Source of the DNA: Amoebophrya sp. A120
Lineage: Eukaryota > Sar > Dinophyceae > Syndiniales > Amoebophryaceae
Reading direction: 5' to 3'
Length of the DNA: 64,000 nt
Assembly (NCBI GenBank): GCA_905178155.1
Contig: CAJINV010000002.1
Coordinates: forward strand, 1-64,000
Each line of letters starts with the position of its first letter. The stretch's first letter is position 1. A program made the position numbers and the translations under genes. The notes beneath the pieces are model-generated. The model was not told the DNA's origin, searched no databases, and saw only the letters and a list, made by a program, of their open reading frames with translations. Below are positions 20,966-31,618 of the stretch, in pieces.

Positions 20966-23129
20966 TTATGTAGAGAACTCCTCCGAGAACTCTTTCTTTA
21001 TCGGAGCTGCATGGAAAGGAGCCTCCACTTCGTCGTCCTGTTCCTCCTCGACTTCAGCTTCGTAACCGAGTTCCGCCTCCTCCTGCTCTATCCTCAGTAA
21101 AAACGTCCGCACCGAATTGTCAAGATGGTAACTACTTTTTCGTTGTTATTGTCATCAAGATGGTAAGTAACGTAGCTGCTACACAAATCAACAAGCTATG
21201 GCCGTTGCACAAGACAGACTTGGACTCTTCATAGTGTAATCCAAGAAAAGAATTCGTGAAGAAGCAAGATCTCATCCTGATGACAGCATGACAAATTCCG
21301 AAGGAACATCAGAAAATGCTCGCCATCATCGAGCTGCGCATGACAAACTTCCGAGGCTGCATGCAAACTTGCATGACAAATCTAGGGATCAGGACGGTTT
21401 TGCAATAGATACGCTCGTCTTCCTCGAGTTCAGCGCCGAACGCGTTTTCCTCTTCGTGGCCCTCCTCCACGTCGTCCAGGTCGTTTTCATCGCTGAGCAC
21501 GTTTTCCTCTTCGTAGTAGCCCTCCTCCACGTCGTCCAGGTTTCCCTCCACGTCCATCATGTCCCCGTCCTCCACGTCCCCTTCGTAGTAGCCCTCCTCC
21601 TGGCTGTCGGCGGCAACATCGTCTACTTCCGGTTATCAAGTGGCGAAAGACGTGACTTGGGTACTACCCAGTTTTGCAATAGGCACTTTTCACATTTTTC
21701 TTCTGGAAAGCGACATCAACACTTTTGCATTTGTGACAGTGCGTGAGGATCCGGAGGAGGCGGTGGAAACGCGACCGGAAAAATCCGGAGGGCAGCACAA
21801 CCGCGCGCACACATCATGTGTGCTTCCTAGAAAATATTTCGAAAAAGATTACTATCCTACTACCCTGGCAAGCATGACCAACACACACGCTGCGCCATGG
21901 TTTGCATGAGAGAAGTTTAGATACGGGAATACTGGTTTCTTTCTAGTGGTGCTCAAACTATTTGATCGAACGCTAGAAACGCGGCGCCGGGGCCTTGCTT
22001 CTGTAGTTCCCCAGCACGTTCGCACTTGATAGCTCTGCATCTACCGCTGCGCCCGCGAGCTCGACCCCCCTTGCGTTTGGCGCCGCCGCTTCCACCGACG
22101 GAGTAGCTGCGCGGGAGTCTTCGGACTCCTTCTCGGCGTCGTAGGCCTCCGCTGCCGGAGTGGTATCGCCCGCCGCCCGCGGGAACAACCGGTGGGTCTG
22201 CAACACCTTTATGGAAGCGCCAGGTTTGAAATCGACAAAGTTGAAACGATTTGTCATGCATAAAATGCAAGGCATGAAGTGCAAGTGCAGGTCTTGCCGG
22301 GATGGCAAGTAGGGCCGATCATTCTGAGCCTGTTTAGGGTTTGAAATAGAGCTGCTAATGTAGCATGACAAACGCAGTCTTCTGTGCCCAAACAGCATGA
22401 CAAATTGGATTCCGGCGCTCGGAAAATCTGTCATGCGCAGCTTGATAAGTTGGCTTCCGCCTGGCTCGTCCATTTTATGCACGGCAAATCACTTCAGCTT
22501 TGTCGATTTCAATCCTGGCATTCCCATAACCCTCCGCCTGAAGACGCAGTTGGCGTGCTCGATCTTGTTCTTGCTGTTTTTTCGCGGGGCCTGGTATGTC
22601 GCCGCCCGGTTCGATCGCAACTGCGCGAGGGATATGGATTTGTCGCCGCCCGACGCGAACAGCCGCTTTAATCGCAACAGGACCTCTCCACCCGCAACCC
22701 GCGCCTTGTCGACCAGTTCCCGCCAGGCCCTGCCGTTCCGCGCCGCGGCCTCCTCTTATCCAAAAGAGGAAGAAGTTGTGTTTTGGCATGCGCATGAGTA
22801 ATTTTCCCGGTTTACAAGTAGAACGCGAACGGCGAACAGCATTACAATACTTAGTTTATTTACAAGAGCCTATCTTCGGCTGTTCCTCGTCTTTCCATAT
22901 CTGATTTCGCGCACTAGGCTAGTGCGCGACATCGTATTTGGGAACGAAAGAGGCTGCTTCGATAGGTATAAGTACTTAAGCACGACAAACGTATCGTTCT
23001 CCGTCTCCTGTAGTTGTTGCGTGTTCTGCATTACAGATTCACACCGAGATGACACTTCTGTTTCTGTTGGATATCCGCTGTTTTTTCGTGGTTTTATCCT
23101 TGTGGTTGCCCTGCGGAAGCTGAGGTATC
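20966..23129 (-). CDS. Acidic repeat protein, 262 codons resolved, four introners, 5' end open
   Basis: Minus strand. Exons 23129-23074, 22756-22529, 22209-22032, 21633-21412 and 21088-20966. Removing four TIR units, each with 5 nt, keeps one frame to the TAA at 20966. Without splicing this would look like two separate genes. The N-terminal half is basic (KQRKAAARNGRAWRELVDKA). The C-terminal half is very acidic, with tandem LDDVEEG[YH]..EEEN repeats, and ends KKEFSEEFST. A canonical acceptor (TTTCCACAG) marks 23129, so earlier exons exist. A basic-then-acidic layout suits a nuclear or chaperone-like binding protein, but no family is recognised. Confidence 0.82.
21089..21411. mobile_element. 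Introner, family II
   Basis: Left end TATCCTCAGTAAAAACGTCC; right end is diverged (GGACGGTTTTGCAATAGATA). Flanks TGCTC and CGCTC match at 4 of 5. Confidence 0.82.
21634..22031. mobile_element. Introner, TATCAAGTG family, about 400 bp
   Basis: Ends TATCAAGTGGCGAAAGACG and the complement of TATCAAGTGCGAACGTG. It hides a stop codon that would otherwise end the upstream exon. In-frame excision fuses the basic and acidic halves of the protein. Confidence 0.82.
22210..22528. mobile_element. Introner, family IV
   Basis: Ends TATGGAAGCGCCAGG and CCTGGCATTCCCATA, with AAATCGACAAAG inside on both sides. Flanks ACCTT and ACCCT match at 4 of 5. Confidence 0.92.
22757..23073. mobile_element. Introner, single-copy family
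   Basis: Ends TATCCAAAAGAGGAAGAAG and the complement of TATCCAACAGAAACAGAAG. No clear duplication, but excision plus 5 nt is in frame. Confidence 0.75.
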
Positions 23130-23748
23130 CTGTGGAAACAAGACGGCTCCACCCCATCTTGCAGGAGTCCAAAACCTCGAGTAGAGTGAGATTCTGCAAT
23201 ACAAATGAATGCAAATTTGCGGAATTGTGCATTACAAGTTTGGAAGCTCCACCAATCGGTTGCCAGGGCTATCTCACATATTGTATCTACAGTAAGCCAC
23301 CTTCACGTTGTTCGTCACATTCGATTATGAAGAACCCCGATTTTCATGTAAACCCTTTCAAAACTACACACTTCCGGTGGGGTTTGATGCAGATGGTAAC
23401 TTTACTTTTGCACATGCAGGTTTTCGTGACAAGATGGCGTGGGAAGTGCTTTATTCCACAGGATACTGAGGAGGATGATGTCCTTACTCTTGCGGTTGTC
23501 TTCCTTTCGGTTTCTATCCAGTAGCAACAGACGGCCGCAGCTGCGTATGCATTACAGAAGTACTATCGTACCAGTAGTAATTGCATGCACAAATAATTTA
23601 GCTTATCATGCCAGACCCAGAGGAAATTTGTGATGCTGTTGTAGCGCAGGACAGCGATTTGTCATGCATATCCGCAATCACTACGAATGCGAAACTTTTG
23701 CAATTGATACTGCGGACCTAATAAACCAAGAATACATGGATATTTTTG
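23130..23748. other. Upstream flank, exons not resolved
   Basis: Probably contains the 5' exons of the acidic-repeat gene. Many GCATNACAAA motifs indicate introner-derived text, but I could not pair ends. Confidence 0.35.
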
Positions 23749-26700
23749 GATGTTGTGCAACAACCTGACCCCTTTCCGCCCGCGGAAAGGGGGGTAGACG
23801 CCCCTCCAGGCGGGTGGCACCCCCTCCCTCCCCCCCTTTCCGCAATCGTCATCGGCATAAAAAAAAATCGCGCGCGCGCGCTGCGCGCGCGCACGGTATT
23901 ACCGATCCCGCCATAAGAAGACACCTCTTGAATTGTTTGCATGCGCGGCGGGCGTCCGGCTCTTGCCATTTTTTCCATTTATCGACAAGCGGCCCGTGGC
24001 CGGGCGTCGGCGCGTTTTCCCGCGACTACACGCTGCGCGACCACGGCTTTCTTTGGGGCTCGCCCTGCCTGTGGCCAACCAATGCGCGCAGCACAGACAT
24101 CGCCTAACGGCGTGGCGGGCACGCTTGTGCGTGGTTGCGTGTGTGAAGGGGGGAAGGCGCTGCAAACAGGCCGGCCCCGTTGCTTTCCATCCCTTCCTCC
24201 TGGGCAGGCGCAGGCGCCAGGCAAAGTCACGGGCTGCAGAGGAAAGCCCCCTGCCTGCGAAGGCCAGCTAGCTCGTGGCGCCGGAGCCCCACTCTGTTAC
24301 TTTAACTTTGCATGCATGCTCCGCATGAGGCGCCACGCAAACCAAATCACACCAAGCCACCCGCGGGCGCCCTCAGGCTGCCGACCCCGGGCAAGCTACC
24401 CGGTTTCAAATTGGTTTGAAAAGGCATTAATGTAAAAGCGGGAGGCGGGCCAAAGAAATGCGCCAAAATGCCGGCGCGAATGGCCAGGGGGAAGACGCGA
24501 CACATGGCCCAAACAGACCGGGGGCGAACGCAGGCGGTGGCTGCGGCCGCGCGAGGACAACCGGGGCCGACTGCCTGCGGGCCCATCGCGCCCAAGGCTT
24601 CTGCGCCCGATCATGAAACGGAAACAGGACCCGGCAACGAAATAGGGCAAACCAAGACCCCCAGGGGCCCTGTCAAAAATAGGCAAAACACTGGGGCGGC
24701 GCCAAAATAAAACAAACTGGGGGCCCAAGGGAAGCTCCACAAAGAAGCAAGGCAAGACAACACAGGGGCCACAAGGGCTGCGCCACAAAGACATACGCCA
24801 CAAAAACAAAGCCCAAAAACAAAAGCCCCGGGCCACCCCGGTTGTTGTTAGTTTAGCCCGCGCCCAAAACACTGCGAGTTTTCGCGCGTTCCGAGTTTGG
24901 GTCTCCGGCGTGATTATGTTAATTAATTTGTGGTTTAAATTTTGTTTAATTTCTGGTTTAGTTTTGCATTAAAATTTGAATTAATTTGTTGGGGGTGCGA
25001 AATCCCACACGATTCGCCTTGTTTTCAAATTAATGCGAATTTTATTGCAAATATTATTGCACAGATTATTGCAAAAATTGTTGCAGAGGTCAGGCCGCGG
25101 GATCTTGTGAAAAGATTCGCAAGGCCTGTCGCTCCCTCTGCAACAGACCTCGACCCCTGCTGGCCAAAGAGAGCCCCGCTACCAGCCCAAGACCGCCAGG
25201 CTTGGCCGGGCTCGGCTCCCCGGTACCGGCGGGCGACACCCTACCCCCTCAGGCCCGTTGGGGAAAGCAAAGGCAAAACCCAGCCTCTGGGCCGAGAAGC
25301 ACGACCACGAAAGCGCCACCCGAGACGCAACCCGACGAAACCCATCCCCGGCGGTAAGCCGGGGGGCTTCGGAATGGCACATGGCAGGACTGCACCCTCA
25401 CCACGGACACAAAACTCAAACGCGGCAAGCGCTGGCCTAGGGAACAAAAAAGCAGGGCCGCCGGTTTCCATTAATTTCCCCCCCGGGGGCGCCGCGCGGC
25501 GCCCTTCCGGAATTCCAAAAACCAAGCCCCTGGCCAATCAATACACAAAACCAATGGGACAAAACCCGGCGCAGCTTTTTTATTAATGCCTTTTTACGCT
25601 GATTTTATTGGCCCGAATTTGCCTGGGGCTGGCTGGCTGAGCGCCCCTAGATAATGCCGGCCACGGGGGCACACGGACGCACAACCCCGCTCCCTGACCT
25701 GCCTCAGCCACTACATGGCGGGGGCAGCGCCCGCCCGCGCGGCGCCACCTGCCCGCATGCAGCCAGCGTTTGACAGAAGAAACGGGCCCCACCCGCTACC
25801 TAATAGCTTTTGTCGCCGGCGATAGCGAAAGCGCGCGCCGCCTAGTCATGTGGGGCCGGCGAGGGAGGAGGGCACGCCGCCATGCCCCGACGCCTTCGCC
25901 GCGCGGTGGAGCCAAACCATGCACAGGATTCATTGATTTGACTGCGGGAGCGGAGGCTGCGAGCTTGGCCAATGGAGCGCTGCCGGGCGTTCGGTGCGGG
26001 AATGGGGCGCGCACACGGGCGGGGGAAGGGAAAGAACGCGCCGCGGGCGGAAGCCTGCGTGCGCCAGGCAGGCATGTGGCCAGGCGGCCCGCGCCTTTGT
26101 CTTTGGGCAGTTTGCAGGCCTCATTGGCCAGGGCTGTTCTTTCGGGGGCGGGCGCGCTTTTTTTTTTCGGCGCCGCCCTTCTCCACCCTTGCTTGGGTCG
26201 GCGTGGCGGCGCGGCACAAAAAAGGTCGTGGACCGGCGCCGCGCTGCCGGCTTGCAACGCTCGCACCCAGATGCGGCCGGCGCCGAGCCGGCAGGGGCCC
26301 TGCCCCAGTCCCCGCTCGGGCGCGAAAAAATAGCACCCCCCCCCACAACGTTGCCCCCGGTGGACTCCTTACTGGTTTTGGGTGGGCACGTCGAAGGCTG
26401 CGCGCGCAAGAGGTATTCTGGGGGGTCGTGTTTTGATTCCAGCATGCTTCATAAGCTGCGGGGGGTGGGGGCCTGTGTTCAGGGGCCGGCCCATCTTAAG
26501 GGCGGGAAAAAGGGCGAAGAATGCGCGCCGGGCCCGGGCAAGCGCGGCGTGGGCGTGGCTCTCGTTCTTGGCATGCAGTTGCCGGCCGCCGCGGCAGCGG
26601 GGCGGGCCCGGTCGCTTGCAGTCTTGCGCGCGCTTGCGGCGTCTAGGTTCTTAGGCTTTTTGGCCGTATCTGGTCGCGGCGGGCGCATGTGCATGCGCGC

Positions 26701-26979
26701 TGTCCGGCCTTGGCGCTGCCTTGCAATTCACGCATGAAACTTGCGCGCGCGAAGCGCGCGCCGCCAAAAAAAATGTACTCGCACCGATACATAGGCCGCG
26801 TGCGCGGTGCTATGCCCTTCGTTTGCGCGCGCCCCCCCCGCCCCCCGGCCGTCTGACTGGAATGCGAGCGTGCCGGCCCCGGCCGCTTGGCTTTCGGGTC
26901 TCCTGGCCGGAAGGTGGGTGGGGGCCCCCCCCCCCTTTCCGCGGGCGGAAAGGGCGGGGTCAGGTTGTTGCACAGCATC
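23749..26979. mobile_element. 3.2-kb G+C-rich block with terminal inverted repeats
   Basis: The left boundary reads GTGCAACAACCTGACCC followed by CCGCCCGCGGAAAGG. The right boundary is its complement over about 40 bp with small indels. The interior is strongly G+C-rich and contains CG-rich palindromes (near 23873-23890 and 26743-26760). Many long frames occur on both strands, but none has a known domain, so I regard it as a non-autonomous element. It sits directly beyond the stop of the 28-kb gene. Confidence 0.72.
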
Positions 26980-27021
26980 TTGTTCATGTTGACCAACGGC
27001 GAGATAATTAGCATGACAACT

Positions 27022-28792
27022 TTATTTGTATTTTCCACCTCGCAGTTTAGCTACATGCAAGGAGACGGGTCGATGAAGACGTCCTACATCTGTTCCTCGA
27101 GCAGGGGCGAGCTTTGGTCTCTGCATGGCAAGAAGGGCAGCTTCTTCCAGATGTGCTCCTACACGGCTGCGACGTCTATTTTGCCCTGGATAGGTGTATG
27201 TACGGAGCATGTCCTGGCCCGACAATTTCTTTCCCGACTTGGTTTCGAATTCGAGTTCGGATATCAAGTGAAAAAATACACGCAGTCACGCCATAGTGGA
27301 GTTTCATTTATCTGTCTATTTCAAAAATAAAGCTGAAGTTTTCAACAGTTGAGGCTGTGCTGCTGTATAGAAGTTTATACCGGGTGATCACCGACAACTA
27401 GTACCTGTACCTACCGCGAGTTCCATCTGGCAAAGTGGTGGCAATGTGCAAGTGGTGGCACACTTGCAGGGAATTGGAGATAATAATCGCTGGCTGTACC
27501 GCATTTGTCGCTGCGTGCAGCTCTTTTTTCGCATCACACAATAACAAGGAGTTTGCATCTATTCCAAGCCGGCGCAATGAGCTAGAAGATGGACTCTATG
27601 TCACTGGTGCAGAGTAGTTTTTCACTTGATATCATTCACCTCGCGAGCCGCCGCAGCTTTCTTCGAGGAAGGCCGAGCGACACTCTTCGGAAGCGGAGCG
27701 GCGGGGCCTCGGACTGGCGTGGTTTTGGAGCGCCGTGGCCTCTGCGCTTCCGGAGCGGGGATGCGTCTGTCTCCGCTTTCATCTTCTTCTGAGAGGGAAG
27801 GAAGGAGCGTTTCTTTTTTCTTCTTCTGCGGGACTGCTACTTTCGCTACTTGTGCTGCGCCATCAAGGAGCGTTTCCGGTTTCTCTTTCTTCTTCTGCGG
27901 GACTGCTACTTTCGCTACTTGTGCTGCACCATCCATCGGAGCTCCTCGGCTCGGCAGCCCGCGCACTGGTGCTGGCGGTGGATGCGGTCGTGGTGCCGCT
28001 GCGCTATTATTAGCAGATGGACCGCGTGGTGCTGGTGGTGGTAGTCGTGATGGTGGTGGTGCAGTGCCATCATTACCACCGCTTGCGTTGTTAGGTCGAG
28101 CACCGAGAAATGCAAGCATCGCCGCGCTGGTAAAGTTGATTTCGTATCCGGAAGAAAAATCCTCTCCACAACATCTTCGAGTGAAAATAGCATTCTGACT
28201 GTGGTCCTCATGCAGCAATACAAATTATTGTTCTTCATCAACATGTCTCCCTGACAACTGAAGCCAGATTTTTCTTCCGGATAGGTCATCGCCGTCGAGG
28301 AACAGGTAGCAGCTGGGTTATCCTGAGGAAAATAAACGTTCCCAACCCCGAGTCAAGATGGGGGCTTTGCTACACAAATTTAACAAGAGTTGAATGTTGC
28401 GCATTACAAATTTGGGCTCGTAGGTTTTTAGTCGTGTTTACTAGCTAGAGCGGCTGCATCACAAATCGAATAGCTAATCCTGATTTCAGCATCACAAACT
28501 CCCAGACAGCATTGTAAAATCCAGTTCCGGTTTGCAAATTTGCATCCTAAGAACTCTGGGGAGGTGGGGACGTTTTTGCAGAGGATAATGGCCCCGGTTT
28601 TCTTATCATCAGGGAAAATTCTAGCCCCTCCGCTTACAATGTAACCGATGTTTGCGAGGATTTGTACATCCGCATGACGCGACAGGTGGAAATTTGCTTG
28701 GTACTTATTTGCATGAAGGCAGAGCACGCAACTTTTTTCCTTAAGAACCAACCTTCGCGGGGGGGGGAGATTTCTCATCGTGATAGCCACGT
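27022..28792 (-). CDS. Pro/Ala-rich protein with duplicated 18-residue segment, four introners
   Basis: Minus strand. Exons 28792-28786, 28603-28588, 28318-28284, 28144-27632 and 27261-27022. The first resolved exon follows a canonical acceptor (TTTTATTTTCAG). The four introns are TIR units; removing each plus 5 nt leaves 791 nt, which is two phase bases plus 263 codons. After LNFTSAAMLAFLGARP comes a proline/alanine-rich region, then a direct duplication of DGAAQVAKVAVPQKKK, a basic linker, and a C-terminal charged region (LEFETKSGKKLSGQDM). Exons of 16 and 35 nt sit between neighbouring introners. Function unknown; 5' exons unresolved. Confidence 0.77.
27262..27631. mobile_element. Introner, TATCAAGTG family
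   Basis: Exact inverted ends TATCAAGTGAAAAA and TTTTTCACTTGATA. Excision plus 5 nt joins AREVN to ELEFE in frame. Confidence 0.85.
28145..28283. mobile_element. Introner, single-copy family, 139 bp
   Basis: Exact 17-bp ends TATCCGGAAGAAAAATC and complement. Only 35 nt from the next unit. Confidence 0.85.
28319..28587. mobile_element. Introner, family II
   Basis: Ends TATCCTGAGGAAAATAAACG and GGGACGTTTTTGCAGAGGATA-like text. Separated from the next unit by 16 nt. Confidence 0.85.
28604..28785. mobile_element. Introner, family V
   Basis: Ends TATCATCAGGGAAAATTC and the complement of TATCACGATGAGAAATC, with C-rich text inside. It is fully open in one frame on the minus strand, which can mislead a gene finder. 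Confidence 0.78.
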
Positions 28793-29037
28793 CTGAAAAT
28801 AAAAGTGGTTTATGAAAAGAAGAGGTGCCCCCGTCAGAGTAATTTCTTATTGGAACTAGAAGCGCATGAATTTCATGCATGGGCCATCGCATACTACCAC
28901 TCAGTGCCGCACGCGTGTGCGACGTGGAGTGGGAGCTTCCAAGGCTGTCGCGATGTTCATCCCGATGGCTTCAGCGGCGCGACAGCTGCGCAAAAACGTG
29001 CCGGCTTGCTGTTTCCCTAGAAACTCTGAGTTGGTAG
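28793..29037. other. Probable 5' region of the 28-kb gene
   Basis: A minus-strand frame starting MNIATALEAPTPRRTRVR near 28950 is a candidate first exon, but no donor gives the phase needed at 28792. Confidence 0.3.
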
Positions 29038-31434
29038 CTATTCACTATCATATTCTCTGCTGTGCTTGATTGTGAAGCCGCCGCCGAATCGCGACCCCGT
29101 GACGCGAATAGCGTCGCCCTCGCGTGGGTCTATGGAAGCGCCAAACCTCAAGTCGACAAAGTTGAAATGATTTGCCACACGCAAAACGGATACAACCACG
29201 AGGAAGACCAATGTCTGAGCGGAGCGTGACAAATCTTCGGAGCAACGGAATTCAATTAGTCATGCTGTTTGGGCGCAGAAAACTGCTTGCGTCGTGCTCT
29301 TAAATAGGCTCGGCAGCCTGTCCTCTATCCCAAGCCCTAAAAAAATAGGCCCACAATCTGCCTCACTTGCCATCCCGGCAAGACAGGCACGCCAGGCCTG
29401 GCATTTTATGCATGGCAAACCATTTCAACGCTGACGACTTCAGTCCTGGCAGATCCCTAGGGCCGTAGTCGTAGCCGAATCCCTGCGCGTGGTCCGGGTC
29501 TTTAGCGTGGAGACCGCGCCGGACTTCGCCAGTAACCGCCTGGCCCAGCTTTTTCGCGACGGCCTCGGAATCGCGCCCGACCACCACGTAGGTCACGTGG
29601 TGGCCGGCACGGGTCACGGCTTCCAGGGCATCCTGGTGGATGCCCATGCGCGCAAAGGCCGCCGCCTGCCCTCGGCCTTTCGGGACGAGGGCGACGTCGG
29701 TCGAGGACCTGGACACGAGGGAGAAGCCCGGCTGTTCGCAGCGGATGACGACCCTCCTCTCCGGAGGCGGCGGAATCTGCTCGCCGCGCATCCGCGCGAA
29801 AGTGTCGCGAAGTCGCTGCTCAGCCTCGCGGCTGCGGGGCGCTCCTTCTCCGCCCGACTCCTTGCTATGCGTTTCGACGTTGGCCGTGGTCGACTGCAGG
29901 GACGGGAGTTTTTGCTGACGCGGATACTCGCTGCCGCCGTCGTCCGCGGGCGGCTCTATCAATTGCAAAACTCTCGTCGCACACGCGCAAAGACGACAAC
30001 TTTTGCTGACAAGGCCACTTCTGTTTTTGTTCTGCGGTACAAACAAGATGTAGTGGTAGGCCGAACTACAACTACTTGTTCGCGCAACAGAACCATCGCA
30101 CCTTGCCAGTGCCAGTGATGCGCTTTGGACGTGCGCGACAATATTTGCAATGCGTATATTTTTCTGCAGCGACGAGGGGTCGGCCCGTGGTAGCACTCAC
30201 CTCCTCCATCGTTCTGGTGCCCTATCCTGTGCAAAAATGTCCCCACCCCAAAGTTGTCATGCGAGAAATCATCTGCATTTGCATACAATAACAATGTTGC
30301 TCATGCACAACCCCACGAGTAGCATTTTTCCATGCAGTCTCGGACGAAAAATCTGTCATGCTCTAATCAGGGTTAGATGATCGATTTATGAAGATGACGC
30401 TAAGCTAGCTCACACTGACTATGCTTCATGCTCGAGTTTGTCAGGCGTCAGTTCCAAAAGAACCAAAGCTGGTGGATTTATTTGCCGTGCAAACTCTCCT
30501 ATTTTGACTATGGGATGGGGACGTGGTGTAGTTTGCACGGAATATACTTTCTACCGGTGCGATTCCGGCAGTTGCGTCTTCTACCTGTTCTTTATTCTGC
30601 CCGAGAATCGCAGTCGCCGTCACGGTATCCAGTGCAAATGTGTCTGGGTCTGGAACAAAAGTACAAGGTTTGTCATGCATATAAGGGAGACGCAGATGTT
30701 GATCTGGAACGCAGCCAGAAGCACCACTGATTGCGCAAGAGCTTGTTTATGCCTGTTCCGCATGAGAAGATCGCCCGTTGATGCGTGGCAGAATCTGGGT
30801 AGCATTTGCCATTCCTGCAACACAGACTCTAGCACCATCCAGATTTAGCATGGCAGGTTGCAGCGTTCCGCACTCAGCCACATTTGCAATGCATACGCTG
30901 AGGTCTGCTCCACCTGCTGCAGCTGTACGAGATTGCGGCTGGTAGAAGAAGACGGAGCTGCTGTCGCTGGTGCCTGCATTGCGTTCACCTGGTGCATCAC
31001 ACCCGCAGACCCCGCGGAGGTCTGCTCCACCTGCTGCAGCTGTGCGAGATTGTGGTTGGTAGAAGAAGACGGAGTTGCTGTCGCTGGTGCCTGCATTGCG
31101 GTCACCTGGATCACACCCGTAGACCCCGCGGAAGTCTGCTCCACCTGCTGCAGCTGTGCGAGATTGCGGTTGGTAGAAGATGGAGTTGCTGGCGCTGGTG
31201 CCATATCCTGTGCAAAAGTATCGTACTCGTATAAATGCAAGTCTTGATGCATCTTGTTCTCAAGGCAAATCTGCATTATAATTCTATTTCTCATGCTGAG
31301 GAAATTCGTAATGCACTTATACGAGTACGATACTTTTGCAGTTCATATACCACCCGCATTGCGTCCACCTGGATTGCGTCGTCCGCACACCTGTTTAGGG
31401 GTCTTTGTTGCTGCTTGTCATGCGTATCGCCCAT
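29038..31434 (-). CDS. 368-residue protein with tandem 40-residue repeats, five introners
   Basis: Minus strand, ATG at 31434 (MGDTHDKQQQRPLNRCADDA), stop at 29038. Exons 31434-31348, 31203-30896, 30625-30545, 30222-30157, 29956-29460 and 29130-29038. After removal of five TIR units with 5 nt each the total is 1107 nt, exactly 369 codons. The N-terminal part has about three and a half copies of a repeat containing NLAQLQQVEQTSAGS and AMQAPAT. The C-terminal half looks globular (VTRAGHHVTYVVVGRDSEAV) and ends FTIKHSREYDSE. At the 30156 junction only some placements within the duplicated 5 bp avoid a TAG. Family unknown. Confidence 0.85.
29131..29459. mobile_element. Introner, family IV
   Basis: Ends TATGGAAGCGCCAAACC and the complement of TAGGGATCTGCCAGGAC. 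Flanks GGGTC and GGGCC match at 4 of 5. The text inside includes GTCGACAAAGTTGAAA. Confidence 0.9.
29957..30156. mobile_element. Introner, family I variant
   Basis: Ends TATCAATTGCAAAACTC and the complement of TACGCATTGCAAATATTG. A canonical donor (GAG|GTGAGT at 30201) lies just upstream, so a GT-AG alternative exists. The unit-plus-5 rule is also in frame. Confidence 0.75.
30223..30544. mobile_element. Introner, family II
   Basis: Ends TATCCTGTGCAAAAATGTCC and the complement of TATTCCGTGCAAACTAC. In-frame excision. Confidence 0.82.
30626..30895. mobile_element. Introner, family I
   Basis: Ends TATCCAGTGCAAATGTG and CACATTTGCAATGCATA, CTGGGTCTGGAAC inside. Flanks CACGG and CGCTG. Confidence 0.88.
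30896..31203 (-). repeat. In-gene tandem repeat, about 120 bp period
   Basis: Coding repeat of about 40 codons. Landmark GTCTGCTCCACCTGCTGCAG (plus strand) recurs near 30902, 31019 and 31134. Copies are near-identical, suggesting recent expansion. Confidence 0.85.
31204..31347. mobile_element. Introner, family III
   Basis: Ends TATCCTGTGCAAAAGTATCG and CGATACTTTTGCAGTTCATA. Flanks TGCCA and TACCA match at 4 of 5. Confidence 0.92.
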
Positions 31435-31618
31435 TTATGAGGGAAAAAAAAGCACAAAGAGGCACGCAGCGCCTAGGAGGGGGCTGGGCCTGCGGCCTAC
31501 TAAAGTTAAAGTACTTACGTGCAACAACATCATCAACTTCTTCCTCATCCACCACCAGTGGACAATTTGAATTTCTCGTACAGTCGATAATACGGCGAAA
31601 ATGTTGAGAAAAAATTCA

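Noticed and set aside
28604-28785. An open minus-strand frame (HLSRHADVQILANIGYIVSG) that looks like a protein
   Set aside because: It lies wholly inside a family V introner with matching ends; the frame rule only works when it is spliced out.
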